Positions 11,395-26,037 of a stretch of 64,000 nucleotides of DNA are shown piece by piece (position 1 is the stretch's first letter; each line of letters opens with the position of its first letter). A program made the translations under genes and the position numbers. The notes below the pieces were generated by a model. The model worked only from the letters and a program-made list of their open reading frames with translations, ran no database searches and was not told where the DNA came from. Source of the DNA: Erpobdella octoculata (lineage: Eukaryota > Annelida > Clitellata > Hirudinida > Erpobdellidae). The stretch lies in the NCBI GenBank assembly GCA_963978895.1, contig OZ022238.1, positions 23,542,784-23,606,783 on the forward strand, given 5' to 3'.

Positions 11395-12196
11395 ATTGAA
11401 AAATAGCCAAATTACCCGGCGTTGTCCGGGTTTATAGAGGTTTGCCGTTGTTTTTATCTTTTGCTAATGTTTTCATCCTTCGATTGCTCTCTCGTTCTCA
11501 CTCGTTCCCGTTTCCAACCCGCTTGCTCTATCGCTTCCTCTTCCTTTCCCGCTCACTCTCCTGCTCCTACTCCCACTTGCTTTTCCAATCTTGCCCGCTC
11601 TTTTACTCGTTTTCCCGCTTTTTTCCCAGCTCTCCTTTTTTCTTCTCCTTCTTAACTTTTTTGTCTTTAAAACGTGAAATAGATTTAGTGAAAATTGTTT
11701 GAAACTTTTTTTAAACTTCGTTAGGTAAGCTAAATTTAAATTTGGTTACTGAATAACGTTTGATGTCCGTATATAAGCACTTTTTGACCTAGGAGAATGT
11801 TTGCCCATAAAAAATGAAAAAATTAAGCCGATAAAAAAAATTAATAGAAACCTTTATCTTAATAAATACCACGTTGTGTCAAAATTTCGTAAAATTTGGT
11901 TTAGCCATTCTCGAGCTTACCGCTCAGCAACACATTTAGCAATTTATTTTAATTGTATAGCTTAACAATTATAAACCATTTGGTAGTAATATTTTTTATC
12001 TATTTGTTGGAAAACTCGATAATTCTAGCAATCCATTTAGTTGGAGTAGTTTAAAAATGGCGATTTTTGGAACTAATCGGCCTATTTAATTTTATTTTGC
12101 TGAAGTTACTCAAAAAACTTTTCAAATTATGATTAAAGTGGTAGAATATTGCAATGTCACCGGGTTTAAAACTATATTAAAGGTTTCAGAGCTGTA
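11395..12196. repeat. Low-complexity dispersed repeat, left part
   Basis: Begins near AATTACCCGGCGTTG and TCCGGGTTTATAG, followed at 11480-11650 by a C/T-rich tract of words such as CGTTCTCACTCGTTC. That tract matches in reverse complement the purine-rich tract at 56368-56460. Further right is CAAAATTTCGTAAAATTTGG. These words are typical of Helitron-like debris in invertebrates. The class is an inference. The ORFs at 11422-11702 are low-complexity artefacts. Confidence 0.4.
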
Positions 12197-13107
12197 ACCT
12201 ATTGCGCGAGTTTCCTCGTGTAAATTTCTTGGAATGTTGCTTGATGAGCACCTCTCACTGATTGACCATATTAGTTACGTCACTTCTAAAGTTGCAAAAA
12301 ATTGTGGAATTATATCTCGCGTGAGTCGATTTGTGGATAAAAATATTTCTATGATGTTGTATTACGCTCTCGTTTACCCTTACTTGTCCTATTGTAATAT
12401 TGTTTGGGCTTCAAATTATCCTACACGTCTAAAGTCTCTCCACATCTTACAGAAAAGAATCATCCGAATATTATTTAACTTGCCCTTTACATCATCTTGT
12501 AAAATGAAAATGATCGAGAACAACCTACTGAATGTATATCAAATTAATTTTTTTCTTGTTAGTATTTTCATGTACAAATATGACAACCATATGTTACCGT
12601 CGTCATTTGATAACCTTTTCACAAAATCGTCTCATGTACATTCTCATGATGTGCGTTCTTTGCATTGCTTTCGGTCCGATTTTGCTCGAACAACTCTCAA
12701 AACATTCTCCATAAAGTGTTATGGTCCGCGGTTGTATTCAAGTATTCCAATAACAATATCCTCATTGAAAAGCATTTCGCTATTTAAAAAATCGTTGAAA
12801 TCTTACATATTACAGCTAGATTCATAATTTCAATAGCTATATACTTATGTTAACTTCGATACAGATATGTTAACTTATATATACTTATGTTTACTCCTAT
12901 ACACTTATGTTAACTTTTATTTCTCTGTCTCGGTTCGTATCTGAATTTTCGTTTATAGGTCGTCCAGTTAGCGGGAAGTAATTCCTTTTGGATGAACCTT
13001 TTGAGCACTTGATTTTTTTTCCTTATTTATAACTTCACTGTTGTACTTAATTGTTTTGTTTCGTGCTCAATAAATGTTCAAAAAAAAAAAAAAAAAAAAA
13101 AAAAATT
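12197..13107 (+). mobile_element. 5'-truncated CR1/Jockey-type LINE copy
   Basis: Homologous along its whole length to the 3' end of the full-length LINE at 50.2-54.3 kb, starting near 12197. It retains the 3' UTR words CGGGAAG...TTCC and GCTCAATAAATG, and ends in an A-run at about 13079-13105. 5' truncation plus a poly-A tail is the signature of target-primed reverse transcription. It is embedded in the low-complexity repeat, whose other side resumes near 13108 with a run of GACAGACATACAAACAAAC. Confidence 0.85.
12234..12827 (+). pseudogene. C-terminal end of LINE ORF2
   Basis: An open frame of about 197 codons aligns with the last fifth of the ORF2 at 50979-54032, sharing ISMMLYYALVYPYLSYCN, WASNY and LHILQKRIIRI. 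It lacks the endonuclease and catalytic RT parts because of 5' truncation, so it cannot function. Divergence from the full copy is visible at many residues, so it is an older insertion or a different subfamily. Confidence 0.85.
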
Positions 13108-13892
13108 CTGAAATTTGATTGCCAAATTTCGCGGACAGACATACAAACAAACAGACAAAAAAGGGATTTAAGATAAACGTTGTAAACAGTTTAACAGCTG
13201 ATAAGGTGGTTAAATAATATTTTAGGCTGATTGTACAGTGTCAAGATTTTTATTTTACTTTTACTTTGACGAAACTATCTAGATGCAATATTGAAGTGTT
13301 TTTGTGAGACATTGATTGAATAGTTTGATACGCTAAAAAACGAGCTTTTAAAAAAATAAATAGGATTCTAAGCTGATGAAAATCTATTACGATAAATTTT
13401 CTTGCAGTGAATTTTCCAACAAACAATTTTCCAGCAATAAAATTCTCGTTAAAGAAACAAACTTCTTCAGTTGCCGGTTTTTAGAAATTTTTTGTGTTTA
13501 TTATTTTAAAAACTAATTGTTCTATTTTTATTTTCTAAAATACATTTTTTAGTGTTTATTGTTTGCTTGGTTAGAATTAGTTTATTTATTTAAGAAAGCA
13601 AATACAATAAAAATGAAAAAAGTAATCCCATAATAAACAGGATTCACACCAAGACCGGCGTTCAATTACGTGAAAGCTTTGGGAAGAATTATTATTGGAA
13701 GCTTCAACCCGCTACCAATAATAAGCTGCATGAGGGTACTTTCAACTTTTAATCATAAAAATTAATACAATAATTTTTTAAAATTTATCTTGAAACTTCA
13801 AATCCTAATTTAGAAATTTCTTTCTGTTAATTAAAAAATAAAAAAATAATCTTAACGTAGCAGGGTCATGCTGATAAATTTATATATTATAC
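13108..13892. other. Repeat tail, then featureless AT-rich sequence
   Basis: 13108-13180 is the right tail of the low-complexity repeat. From 13181 to 13892 I see nothing beyond AT-rich sequence. Confidence 0.5.
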
Positions 13893-14193
13893 GTGTTGGT
13901 GTAGTGGTTTAGAAACAGGCATGGATATCCGGAGTACCCGAGTTCAATTCCAGGTCAAGGGAACGTAGTTTCCTTGAGCAAGAAATTAGCTCACACTGCT
14001 CAGGCCAATTCAGCCTTTCATCCTTCATTGGTCGATAAATGAGTACCAGTTTTACGACTGGGGTTAATAGGATTCGGCACATCCCGATTTCGGATACACA
14101 GGCGGGTGACAGCAAACTGTGTAATCCAATATGTACGAGCCGTTCCCAGCACCTCGGAGGTTTCACAACACTAGAGAGCGTCTAACTAATTCT

Positions 14194-14195
<2 letters not shown>
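13893..14195 (+). mobile_element. tRNA-derived SINE with (CTA)n tail
   Basis: The head carries an A-box-like TGGTGTAGTGGTTTAG and a B-box-like GAGTTCAATTCC spaced as in tRNA promoters. A body of about 230 bp follows, ending ACTAATTCT and running straight into (CTA)n. It is too long and tail-bearing for a tRNA gene. The trinucleotide tail is notable because it is the very repeat into which the R2-like LINEs are inserted. Confidence 0.6.
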
Positions 14196-14242
<47 letters not shown>

Positions 14243-14252
14243 TACTACTACT
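14196..14252. repeat. (CTA)n microsatellite, SINE tail and LINE target
   Basis: About 57 bp of CTA repeats with one TTC interruption. It lies between the SINE body and the 3' end of the R2-like LINE copy 1. Confidence 0.9.
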
Positions 14253-14456
14253 GTTCAATCATTTATTTTCTCAGATTTCAAAAATCCAATAATTTACAGC
14301 CAGGACAAAATAAACATAAGAATAAAATGTCCTATAAACTTGACAAAAATATTTCACGTCCCCACGTGGGCCTGAGATTTCCCCGAGACGATTATAAATC
14401 TGAACCATGAATTTTCTACACTAGATAAAACATACAATTTCATGCAAAAAAATAAT

Positions 14457-16952
14457 TCAACGTTTTCCAACATTCTTCAATTTGTTGCGTCGCCGACCTA
14501 CTCTCCATGTACAACATTTAAAGAATTTCCAAATATTGTAAGTATTTAATAACACTGAAAGTATATAGTAAGTCAACAATTTTTTCCCGACACCAAAGCT
14601 AGTCCAAAACTTGTAGGACTTCTCTGACATCACCCCCCTCCAATTGCACACAAAAGCTGTAATGACAGGCTTTAAGTTGAGAGCCTGACCTGGGTTGTTT
14701 TCTTTCATCCATGCGTGGACGTCCCTGATATCGTACTTTCTGATTTTCCTGTCATGTTCCTCATTCAGGTTTGCAAGATCAGAAACAACAGAAACGTCGC
14801 ATACAAAATATTGGTCATCCTTCCATGCACAAAGGTCCGGAATTCTCAAACCCATTTCGGTTTTAATTCGCGGTTCTACTTTTGTGATGAATCCCTTTGA
14901 TTGGAATTTTTCTTCCAGTTTGCGAACGATGATGTCGTGACGTTCTCGCCTAGGTCCATCACTCTTGGGACAGATTTGAATCATGTGTCCTAATGATTCA
15001 GGTATTCTGCATCCAGCGTCGCATGACGTATCGGCCAATGGTCGTCCCCGCGACGCCCTAAGCTTGTTGTAGAGAACGGCTGCACGAACTTTAATGCACT
15101 TGATGAATACATCTGATGGCACTCTGTTCACTCCGTCTACGATCCAGTCACTCAATCCTATTCCTGATGAAAAAGACTTCAAACCATAACCATCTACAGA
15201 TTTATAAAGATTTTCAGTTGTTTTGAGTTGTAGTGATTTTTGAGCACCTTCGATTCCACTCCCAAGTCTTCCGAATTTCCTAATTTCTGATAACACAGAT
15301 AGACTTTCCTGCAGAACATTCATCAAAAACACATCGTTGCCATATTTAGCCTGAGTTAATAAGCTATTGAGTCTTTTTCGTCTCAGAATAGGGGCCCATT
15401 GCCTCAGCTGCAAAATTCCCAGCCCTCCGCTTCTAAGAGGAGCATGGAAGAATGGCACAGGCGTATCCTTTGGCAACCTAAGCCAGCGCCTCACGGCAGC
15501 TCTAATTTGTAAGTCGGCGGCAGTTAGTGAAGACATCGTTATAAAATCGAATGTCAGATGGTGGACCAAACTTGGCAAGACATGCGTTCTGAGAATATAC
15601 ATTCTTTGAAATGGTTTCAGTGGTGCTATTGATATTGCGTGTAAAGAACTTTGAATAAAACTGGCAATTGAAGTAACTATCTTTTTTGGTCCAACTTCAG
15701 TACCAAGATACTTGTACGTTTCTTCAATATTCAAAGTTCTTATATTGGAATTTTGCACTTTTAGATATGAGTGGGGGTTTACAATCCATAGTTTTTTCTT
15801 GCTTGTGACTTCAGTTCTTAACGACGCGCATTTGCTGGGATTCATGTGCAAGCCAACATTTGCTAGAGCACTTTCTACTTGTTCCACCAGCATTTGCATT
15901 CCTACGTCAGTTGACGACATGAGAACTAAATCGTCAGCAAAAGCTATGTAATTACATTTGACAGAATCCTCGTTTCCAGAAACTCCGATTGACTGATCAA
16001 CTTCATTCATTATCATATCAATCACTGCATTGAACAAGAGCGGTGACATGGGATCACCCTGTTTCACACCTCTGTTTACTGGGATTTTATGACTATTTTC
16101 TTTTCCCAGTTTCATGTGAACATAGCAACCGTTATACAAATCAGTCAAATATTTGAGAAGCAACGGAGGTGTTCCGAGACGAGTCGCCGCTCTAATAATT
16201 GATCCTTGTGAAACTGTGTCGAAAGCTTTACTGACATCAACAAACGTCAAATTCAATTTCCGTAACTGCTCTCGTTTTTTACGAATCAACGATTTAACCA
16301 ACCAAATATTGTCTGCAAGACCATCTCCTGAACGGAATGCTTTCTGTCGTGGTGACAAGGGCCAGTACTGCTCCATGCGCCTGCAGAGGACGCGATGAAA
16401 TAGTCGACTGATGATCGAGCTGACTGTAATTGGTCTGAACTCGGATGGATTTTTTGTTCCTTTCTTCTTTGGAATGCAGGTTACAATTCCAATTTTTAAT
16501 GCCGAGGGAGGCATTCCTGTCAAAAGCCACAGTGACATGTGTGCCGCCAACTCCTCAATTGCAACTTTGCAGAGATGGCTTTTCTTCACGCCGTCAATTC
16601 CAGGAGCTGAATCTTTAAGCTTCTTTATAGCTGTTATTAGCTCTCCACTGGTGACCGGCGATTCCATTTCATATTTCACTGCTGAAGTAACGATAACTGG
16701 TCTCACATCCACTTTAGAGTCCTGAATAAAAACTCTTTCCCAATACTCAAGCAGCGGATCGTGAGGAACCGGCCTGACCTCTTGTTCATAATCACCATTC
16801 AGAACCGAGCGAGCACCGAGAGCTAAATTTTTTTTAAACAGCTGTTGCACTCTTGAATAGCACTCGCGTCTTTCTTTCTGTTTTTTAGCTCTTTTTGATG
16901 AACCGTTTTCCGTTTTGACAAACTTCCTGGTGTGATTTTCAGATGCACTCAA
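14457..16952 (-). CDS. R2-like LINE reverse transcriptase and restriction-like endonuclease
   Basis: About 831 codons. The apparent first codon is TTG, because the frame really continues from ORF A. RT motifs: SAPGIDGVK (about 115-123), IPKKKG and FRPITV (160-176), VDVSKAFDTV (238-247), GVKQGDPMSP (295-304), FADDLVL (338-344, catalytic Asp pair) and YKYLGTEVG (413-421). The C-terminal CCHC knuckle has C644, C648, H656, C661. The endonuclease motif has R703, P705, D706 and D719. No stops interrupt it, so the catalytic part looks intact. The product would nick the target and copy its RNA by target-primed reverse transcription. Confidence 0.88.
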   Translation of the reverse strand: MSASENHTRKFVKTENGSSKRAKKQKERRECYSRVQQLFKKNLALGARSVLNGDYEQEVRPVPHDPLLEYWERVFIQDSKVDVRPVIVTSAVKYEMESPVTSGELITAIKKLKDSAPGIDGVKKSHLCKVAIEELAAHMSLWLLTGMPPSALKIGIVTCIPKKKGTKNPSEFRPITVSSIISRLFHRVLCRRMEQYWPLSPRQKAFRSGDGLADNIWLVKSLIRKKREQLRKLNLTFVDVSKAFDTVSQGSIIRAATRLGTPPLLLKYLTDLYNGCYVHMKLGKENSHKIPVNRGVKQGDPMSPLLFNAVIDMIMNEVDQSIGVSGNEDSVKCNYIAFADDLVLMSSTDVGMQMLVEQVESALANVGLHMNPSKCASLRTEVTSKKKLWIVNPHSYLKVQNSNIRTLNIEETYKYLGTEVGPKKIVTSIASFIQSSLHAISIAPLKPFQRMYILRTHVLPSLVHHLTFDFITMSSLTAADLQIRAAVRRWLRLPKDTPVPFFHAPLRSGGLGILQLRQWAPILRRKRLNSLLTQAKYGNDVFLMNVLQESLSVLSEIRKFGRLGSGIEGAQKSLQLKTTENLYKSVDGYGLKSFSSGIGLSDWIVDGVNRVPSDVFIKCIKVRAAVLYNKLRASRGRPLADTSCDAGCRIPESLGHMIQICPKSDGPRRERHDIIVRKLEEKFQSKGFITKVEPRIKTEMGLRIPDLCAWKDDQYFVCDVSVVSDLANLNEEHDRKIRKYDIRDVHAWMKENNPGQALNLKPVITAFVCNWRGVMSEKSYKFWTSFGVGKKLLTYYILSVLLNTYNIWKFFKCCTWRVGRRRNKLKNVGKR

Positions 16953-18046
16953 AACTGGATTTTTTTTGTAGTAATTTTTTTGTCGTTTCGGACTTTTGCC
17001 ATTTTGAGTCTGTCAGCCTCGATGAGAGGAGATATTTTATCTGAAAACCAATCCTTGAATTCTTTCTCGAGGAGATTTCGTTTTGTTTCCGCGTCTGTCC
17101 TGGCATTCAAAAGGCTGGAGAATTCGTCTTCCGTCAATTTGAAGAGTCGATACCTTTCTATAACAAACTGTTTCAAATTCAAAGAACTCTCTCTGTCGTT
17201 GCTAGTTGTATCGTAAGGAAAAGAATTATTTAAAAAATGGTTATTTATATCAGGAACTCTGGCTGCTGGGATTTCTGAGATTAGAAGGGATTGCAAAAAT
17301 ATTCGATATTGTGAAGTATTTCTTATTCTTTTGATGGCGTCAGTGGTCAGAGCAGGAAAATGATCGTGCAAAACAAGATTAATTCGTTTCTTTTCTTTTA
17401 CGGTTAATTGAAGTTCTGCCTCAGCCAACTTTTTCCAATCAGATTTTATGTCTGGAATAATTCTGTCTTGAACTGTGTCGGTGTCGTTGTCCCTGTTTGA
17501 ACGGTTGCCAGAAATATCCTGCGATCTGTCATCATATTGCTGCAAAAACGTCTTGTACTCTGGAAGTCTTCTATGACATTTAATTGCTTCTAACGTACGA
17601 TGATTAAATCTTTTCTGTAGTTCAATATTTATTCGTTTCACACCAACCCCAGCTAATTCCATTTCTAATTTTGCCAACATCTTAGATTCTTCCTCGAGCC
17701 ATCTTGACTTTGAATATGATTTACCAGCTCTTTCGGCATGATATTCTCTTGGGTGTTTTTTGACCTCGTGTAGTTTTACACCCTTCTCTGTGTTGAAAGT
17801 GGCAGAACAAAAGTGACATTTTGGCTTTTCAATCGTATCAACATGTTCAGCTATAACGTGTTGTTGTACAGGAGACACAATATCGAAGGCAGAGTGAACG
17901 CTTAGAGGAGGAACACTCCTTGTATTTTGAGCAGTTTTATGCCTCAAATTATAACCTTTGCGTTCCACGTTGAAATTTTCAGTAATTTTCAAAGTTTTCA
18001 TGGAAAAATTATGTAAACTTCTATTCGAAGTTTCTTCATCGTCCAT
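16949..18046 (-). CDS. R2-like LINE N-terminal ORF: C2H2 zinc finger and Myb-like DNA-binding region
   Basis: 365 codons from a true ATG at 18046. A C2H2 finger sits at residues 77-98 (CHFCSATFNTEKGVKLHEVKKH pattern, C77, C80, H93, H98). Two Myb-like units follow, near residues 116-168 (W116, RINIELQKRF, RTLEAIKCHRR) and 204-252 (RINLVLHDHF, TDAIKRIR). In R2-type LINEs this finger-plus-Myb block reads the target DNA. The frame ends at a TGA nine bases after an A8 run (ACA AAA AAA ATC). A shift of -1 at that run leads directly into ORF B, so this is either the front half of one protein made by frameshifting or a one-base loss in a single original ORF. Confidence 0.82.
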   Translation of the reverse strand: MDDEETSNRSLHNFSMKTLKITENFNVERKGYNLRHKTAQNTRSVPPLSVHSAFDIVSPVQQHVIAEHVDTIEKPKCHFCSATFNTEKGVKLHEVKKHPREYHAERAGKSYSKSRWLEEESKMLAKLEMELAGVGVKRINIELQKRFNHRTLEAIKCHRRLPEYKTFLQQYDDRSQDISGNRSNRDNDTDTVQDRIIPDIKSDWKKLAEAELQLTVKEKKRINLVLHDHFPALTTDAIKRIRNTSQYRIFLQSLLISEIPAARVPDINNHFLNNSFPYDTTSNDRESSLNLKQFVIERYRLFKLTEDEFSSLLNARTDAETKRNLLEKEFKDWFSDKISPLIEADRLKMAKVRNDKKITTKKIQF

Positions 18047-18307
18047 GGCTCAGATAAATTTGTTTTGTAGGTTGCGTAGTCAAATCGATAGAGATCGTTA
18101 GACAAAAAAAATATAACGGTTAATTTATCGCAACCTACGATTTTCCCCTTTTAAAAAAAAAGTTATTTCAGGTACTCACCGACCCACTGGGCAGGTAGGG
18201 GACACGTTTAAAACAGTAAAAGCATTGTTAAAAAACAACAAACTTTATAAATTCAAAGTAAAACGTCGGAGTAAAAGCCGCACGTCCGCACTGTTCGTTC
18301 GCTCGAG

Positions 18308-19979
<1,672 letters not shown>

Positions 19980-21627
19980 GTTCAATCATTTATTTTCTCA
20001 GATTTCAAAAATCCAATAATTTACAGCCAGGACAAAATAAACATAAGAATAAAATGTCCTATAAACTTGACAAAAATATTTCACGTCCCCACGTGGGCCT
20101 GAGATTTCCCCGAGACGATTATAAATCTGAACCATGAAATTTCTACACTCGGTAAAACATACAATTTCATGCAAAAAATAATTCAACGTTTTCCAACATT
20201 CTTTAATTTGTTGCGTCGCCGACCTACTCTCCATGTACAACATTTAAAGAATTTCCAAATATTGTAAGTATTTAATAACACTGAAAGTATATAGTAAGTC
20301 AACAATTTTTTCCCGACACCAAAGCTAGTCCAAAACTTATAGGACTTCTCTGACATCACCCCCCTCCAATTGCACACAAAAGCTGTAATGACAGGCTTTA
20401 AGTTGAGAGCCTGACCTGGGTTGTTTTCTTTCATCCATGCGTGGACGTCCCTGATATCGTACTTTCTGATTTTCCTGTCATGTTCCTCATTCAGGTTTGC
20501 AAGATCAGAAACAACAGAAACGTCGCATACAAAATATTGGTCATCCTTCCATGCACAAAGGTCCGGAATTCTCAAGCCCATTTCGGTTTTAATTCGCGGT
20601 TCTACTTTTGTGATGAATCCCTTTGATTGGAATTTTTCTTCCAGTTTGCGAACGATGATGTCGTGACGTTCTCGCCTAGGTCCATCACTCTTGGGACAGA
20701 TTTGAATCATGTGTCCTAATGATTCAGGTATTCTGCATCCAGCGTCGCATGACGTATCGGCCAATGGTCGTCCCCGCGACGCCCTAAGCTTGTTGTAGAG
20801 AACGGCTGCACGAACTTTAATGCACTTGATGAATACATCTGATGGCACTCTGTTCACTCCGTCTACGATCCAGTCACTCAATCCTATTCCTGATGAAAAA
20901 GACTTCAAACCATAACCATCTACAGATTTATAAAGATTTTCAGTTGTTTTGAGTTGTAGTGATTTTTGAGCACCTTCGATTCCACTCCCAAGTCTTCCGA
21001 ATTTCCTAATTTCTGATAACACAGATAGACTTTCCTGCAGAACATTCATCAAAAACACATCGTTGCCATATTTAGCCTGAGTTAATAAGCTATTGAGTCT
21101 TTTTCGTCTCAGAATAGGGGCCCATTGCCTCAGCTGCAAAATTCCCAGCCCTCCGCTTCTAAGAGGAGCATGGAAGAATGGCACAGGCGTATCCTTTGGC
21201 AACCTAAGCCAGCACCTCACGGCAGCTCTAATTTGTAAGTCGGCGGCAGTTAGTGAAGACATCGTTATAAAATCGAATGTCAGATGGTGGACCAAACATG
21301 GCAAGACATGCGTTCTGAGAATATACATTCTTTGAAATGGTTTCAGTGGTGCTCTTGATATTGCGTGTAAAGAACTTTGAATAAAACTGGCAATTGAAGT
21401 AACTATCTTTTTTGGTCCAACTTCAGTACCAAGATACTTGTACGTTTCTTCAATATTCAAAGTTCTTATATTGGAATTTTGCACTTTTAGATATGAGTGG
21501 GGGTTTACAATCCATAGTTTTTTCTTGCTTGTGACTTCAGTTCTTAACGACGCGCATTTGCTGGGATTCATGTGCAAGCCAACATTTGCTAGAGCACTTT
21601 CAACTTGTTCCACCAGCATTTGCATTC
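19980..21627 (-). mobile_element. R2-like LINE, 5'-truncated copy 2
   Basis: 1648 bp, nearly identical to the 3' part of copy 1, with a few substitutions. The 3' end is the same GATTGAACAG joined to CTA repeats. The 5' junction lies at codons for VGMQM just after the FADD region of RT, where the element's own GTAG fuses to the (TAG)n strand, giving a 4 bp microhomology. Confidence 0.9.
20183..21625 (-). pseudogene. Truncated R2-like RT/endonuclease C-terminal half (copy 2)
   Basis: An open frame of 480 codons corresponds to residues 352-831 of the full-length ORF B. It keeps the CCHC knuckle and PD...D endonuclease motifs but lacks all catalytic RT motifs. It differs from copy 1 at, for example, SRAPLKP (copy 1 SIAPLKP), LPCLVHH (LPSLVHH) and AVRCWLR (AVRRWLR). 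No independent function is expected. Confidence 0.88.
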
Positions 21628-23297
<1,670 letters not shown>

Positions 23298-24945
23298 GTT
23301 CAATCATTTATTTTCTCAGATTTCAAAAATCCAATAATTTACAGCCAGGACAAAATAAACATAAGAATAAAATGTCCTATAAACTTGACAAAAATATTTC
23401 ACGTCCCCACGTGGGCCTGAGATTTCCCCGAGACGATTATAAATCTGAACCATGAAATTTCTACACTCGGTAAAACATACAATTTCATGCAAAAAATAAT
23501 TCAACGTTTTCCAACATTCTTTAATTTGTTGCGTCGCCGACCTACTCTCCATGTACAACATTTAAAGAATTTCCAAATATTGTAAGTATTTAATAACACT
23601 GAAAGTATATAGTAAGTCAACAATTTTTTCCCGACACCAAAGCTAGTCCAAAACTTATAGGACTTCTCTGACATCACCCCCCTCCAATTGCACACAAAAG
23701 CTGTAATGACAGGCTTTAAGTTGAGAGCCTGACCTGGGTTGTTTTCTTTCATCCATGCGTGGACGTCCCTGATATCGTACTTTCTGATTTTCCTGTCATG
23801 TTCCTCATTCAGGTTTGCAAGATCAGAAACAACAGAAACGTCGCATACAAAATATTGGTCATCCTTCCATGCACAAAGGTCCGGAATTCTCAAGCCCATT
23901 TCGGTTTTAATTCGCGGTTCTACTTTTGTGATGAATCCCTTTGATTGGAATTTTTCTTCCAGTTTGCGAACGATGATGTCGTGACGTTCTCGCCTAGGTC
24001 CATCACTCTTGGGACAGATTTGAATCATGTGTCCTAATGATTCAGGTATTCTGCATCCAGCGTCGCATGACGTATCGGCCAATGGTCGTCCCCGCGACGC
24101 CCTAAGCTTGTTGTAGAGAACGGCTGCACGAACTTTAATGCACTTGATGAATACATCTGATGGCACTCTGTTCACTCCGTCTACGATCCAGTCACTCAAT
24201 CCTATTCCTGATGAAAAAGACTTCAAACCATAACCATCTACAGATTTATAAAGATTTTCAGTTGTTTTGAGTTGTAGTGATTTTTGAGCACCTTCGATTC
24301 CACTCCCAAGTCTTCCGAATTTCCTAATTTCTGATAACACAGATAGACTTTCCTGCAGAACATTCATCAAAAACACATCGTTGCCATATTTAGCCTGAGT
24401 TAATAAGCTATTGAGTCTTTTTCGTCTCAGAATAGGGGCCCATTGCCTCAGCTGCAAAATTCCCAGCCCTCCGCTTCTAAGAGGAGCATGGAAGAATGGC
24501 ACAGGCGTATCCTTTGGCAACCTAAGCCAGCACCTCACGGCAGCTCTAATTTGTAAGTCGGCGGCAGTTAGTGAAGACATCGTTATAAAATCGAATGTCA
24601 GATGGTGGACCAAACATGGCAAGACATGCGTTCTGAGAATATACATTCTTTGAAATGGTTTCAGTGGTGCTCTTGATATTGCGTGTAAAGAACTTTGAAT
24701 AAAACTGGCAATTGAAGTAACTATCTTTTTTGGTCCAACTTCAGTACCAAGATACTTGTACGTTTCTTCAATATTCAAAGTTCTTATATTGGAATTTTGC
24801 ACTTTTAGATATGAGTGGGGGTTTACAATCCATAGTTTTTTCTTGCTTGTGACTTCAGTTCTTAACGACGCGCATTTGCTGGGATTCATGTGCAAGCCAA
24901 CATTTGCTAGAGCACTTTCAACTTGTTCCACCAGCATTTGCATTC
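23298..24945 (-). mobile_element. R2-like LINE, 5'-truncated copy 3
   Basis: Same length, same 5' truncation point and apparently the same sequence as copy 2, offset by exactly 3318 bp. This indicates duplication of a copy-plus-array block rather than a separate insertion. Confidence 0.9.
23501..24943 (-). pseudogene. Truncated R2-like RT/endonuclease C-terminal half (copy 3)
   Basis: 480 codons, with a protein sequence identical to that of copy 2. Same missing catalytic RT and retained knuckle/endonuclease region. Confidence 0.88.
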
Positions 24946-25324
<379 letters not shown>

Positions 25325-25582
25325 AAACAGGATTTTTTCTTAACTTTTATAGATTAACTGTATTATCAACATTTAAACTGTTTTTAAAACCAATTGTAAT
25401 ATACTTATTGCAATCAACAATTTTTGTTTACTTGTTGTTGAGGTGGTTAATGCTGATGTTGATGTCTGTAACTCTGTAAATTTAAATAATTCTTTAATAT
25501 TATGTAGAAATAAAGCAATTGTAAACCATTTGATTAATGTAAACTATTATTATTAATATTATTAATTTTATTATTGTTTATA
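25325..25582. repeat. Short dispersed repeat related to 47640-47750
   Basis: The stretch TTTACTTGTTGTTGAGG and the following TGATGTTGATGTCTG words near 25425-25480 recur with few changes near 47655-47705. Family unknown. Confidence 0.4.

Positions 25583-26037
<455 letters not shown>

Larger units (their letters stand above)
14253..18307 (-). mobile_element. Full-length R2-like (RLE-type) LINE inserted in (CTA)n, copy 1
   Basis: A 4055 bp element reading on the minus strand. The 5' end is CTCGAGCGAACGAAC at 18307 and the 3' end is AAATGATTGAACAG at 14253. Both ends abut (CTA)/(TAG) repeats directly, with no poly-A. It has about 260 bp of 5' UTR, ORF A (zinc finger plus Myb), ORF B (RT plus restriction-like endonuclease) and a 3' UTR of about 200 bp. 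The absence of an APE domain, and a C-terminal zinc knuckle plus PD...D nuclease motif, place it among R2/NeSL/CRE-like LINEs, which as a group insert at specific targets. Here the target appears to be the CTA microsatellite itself. Confidence 0.88.

Noticed and set aside
14695..16725. Plus-strand ORFs of 60-104 codons over the R2-like LINE (and their copies near 20.4-21.3 and 23.7-24.6 kb)
   Set aside because: Antisense shadows of the RT/endonuclease frame. They repeat in each copy only because the DNA does.
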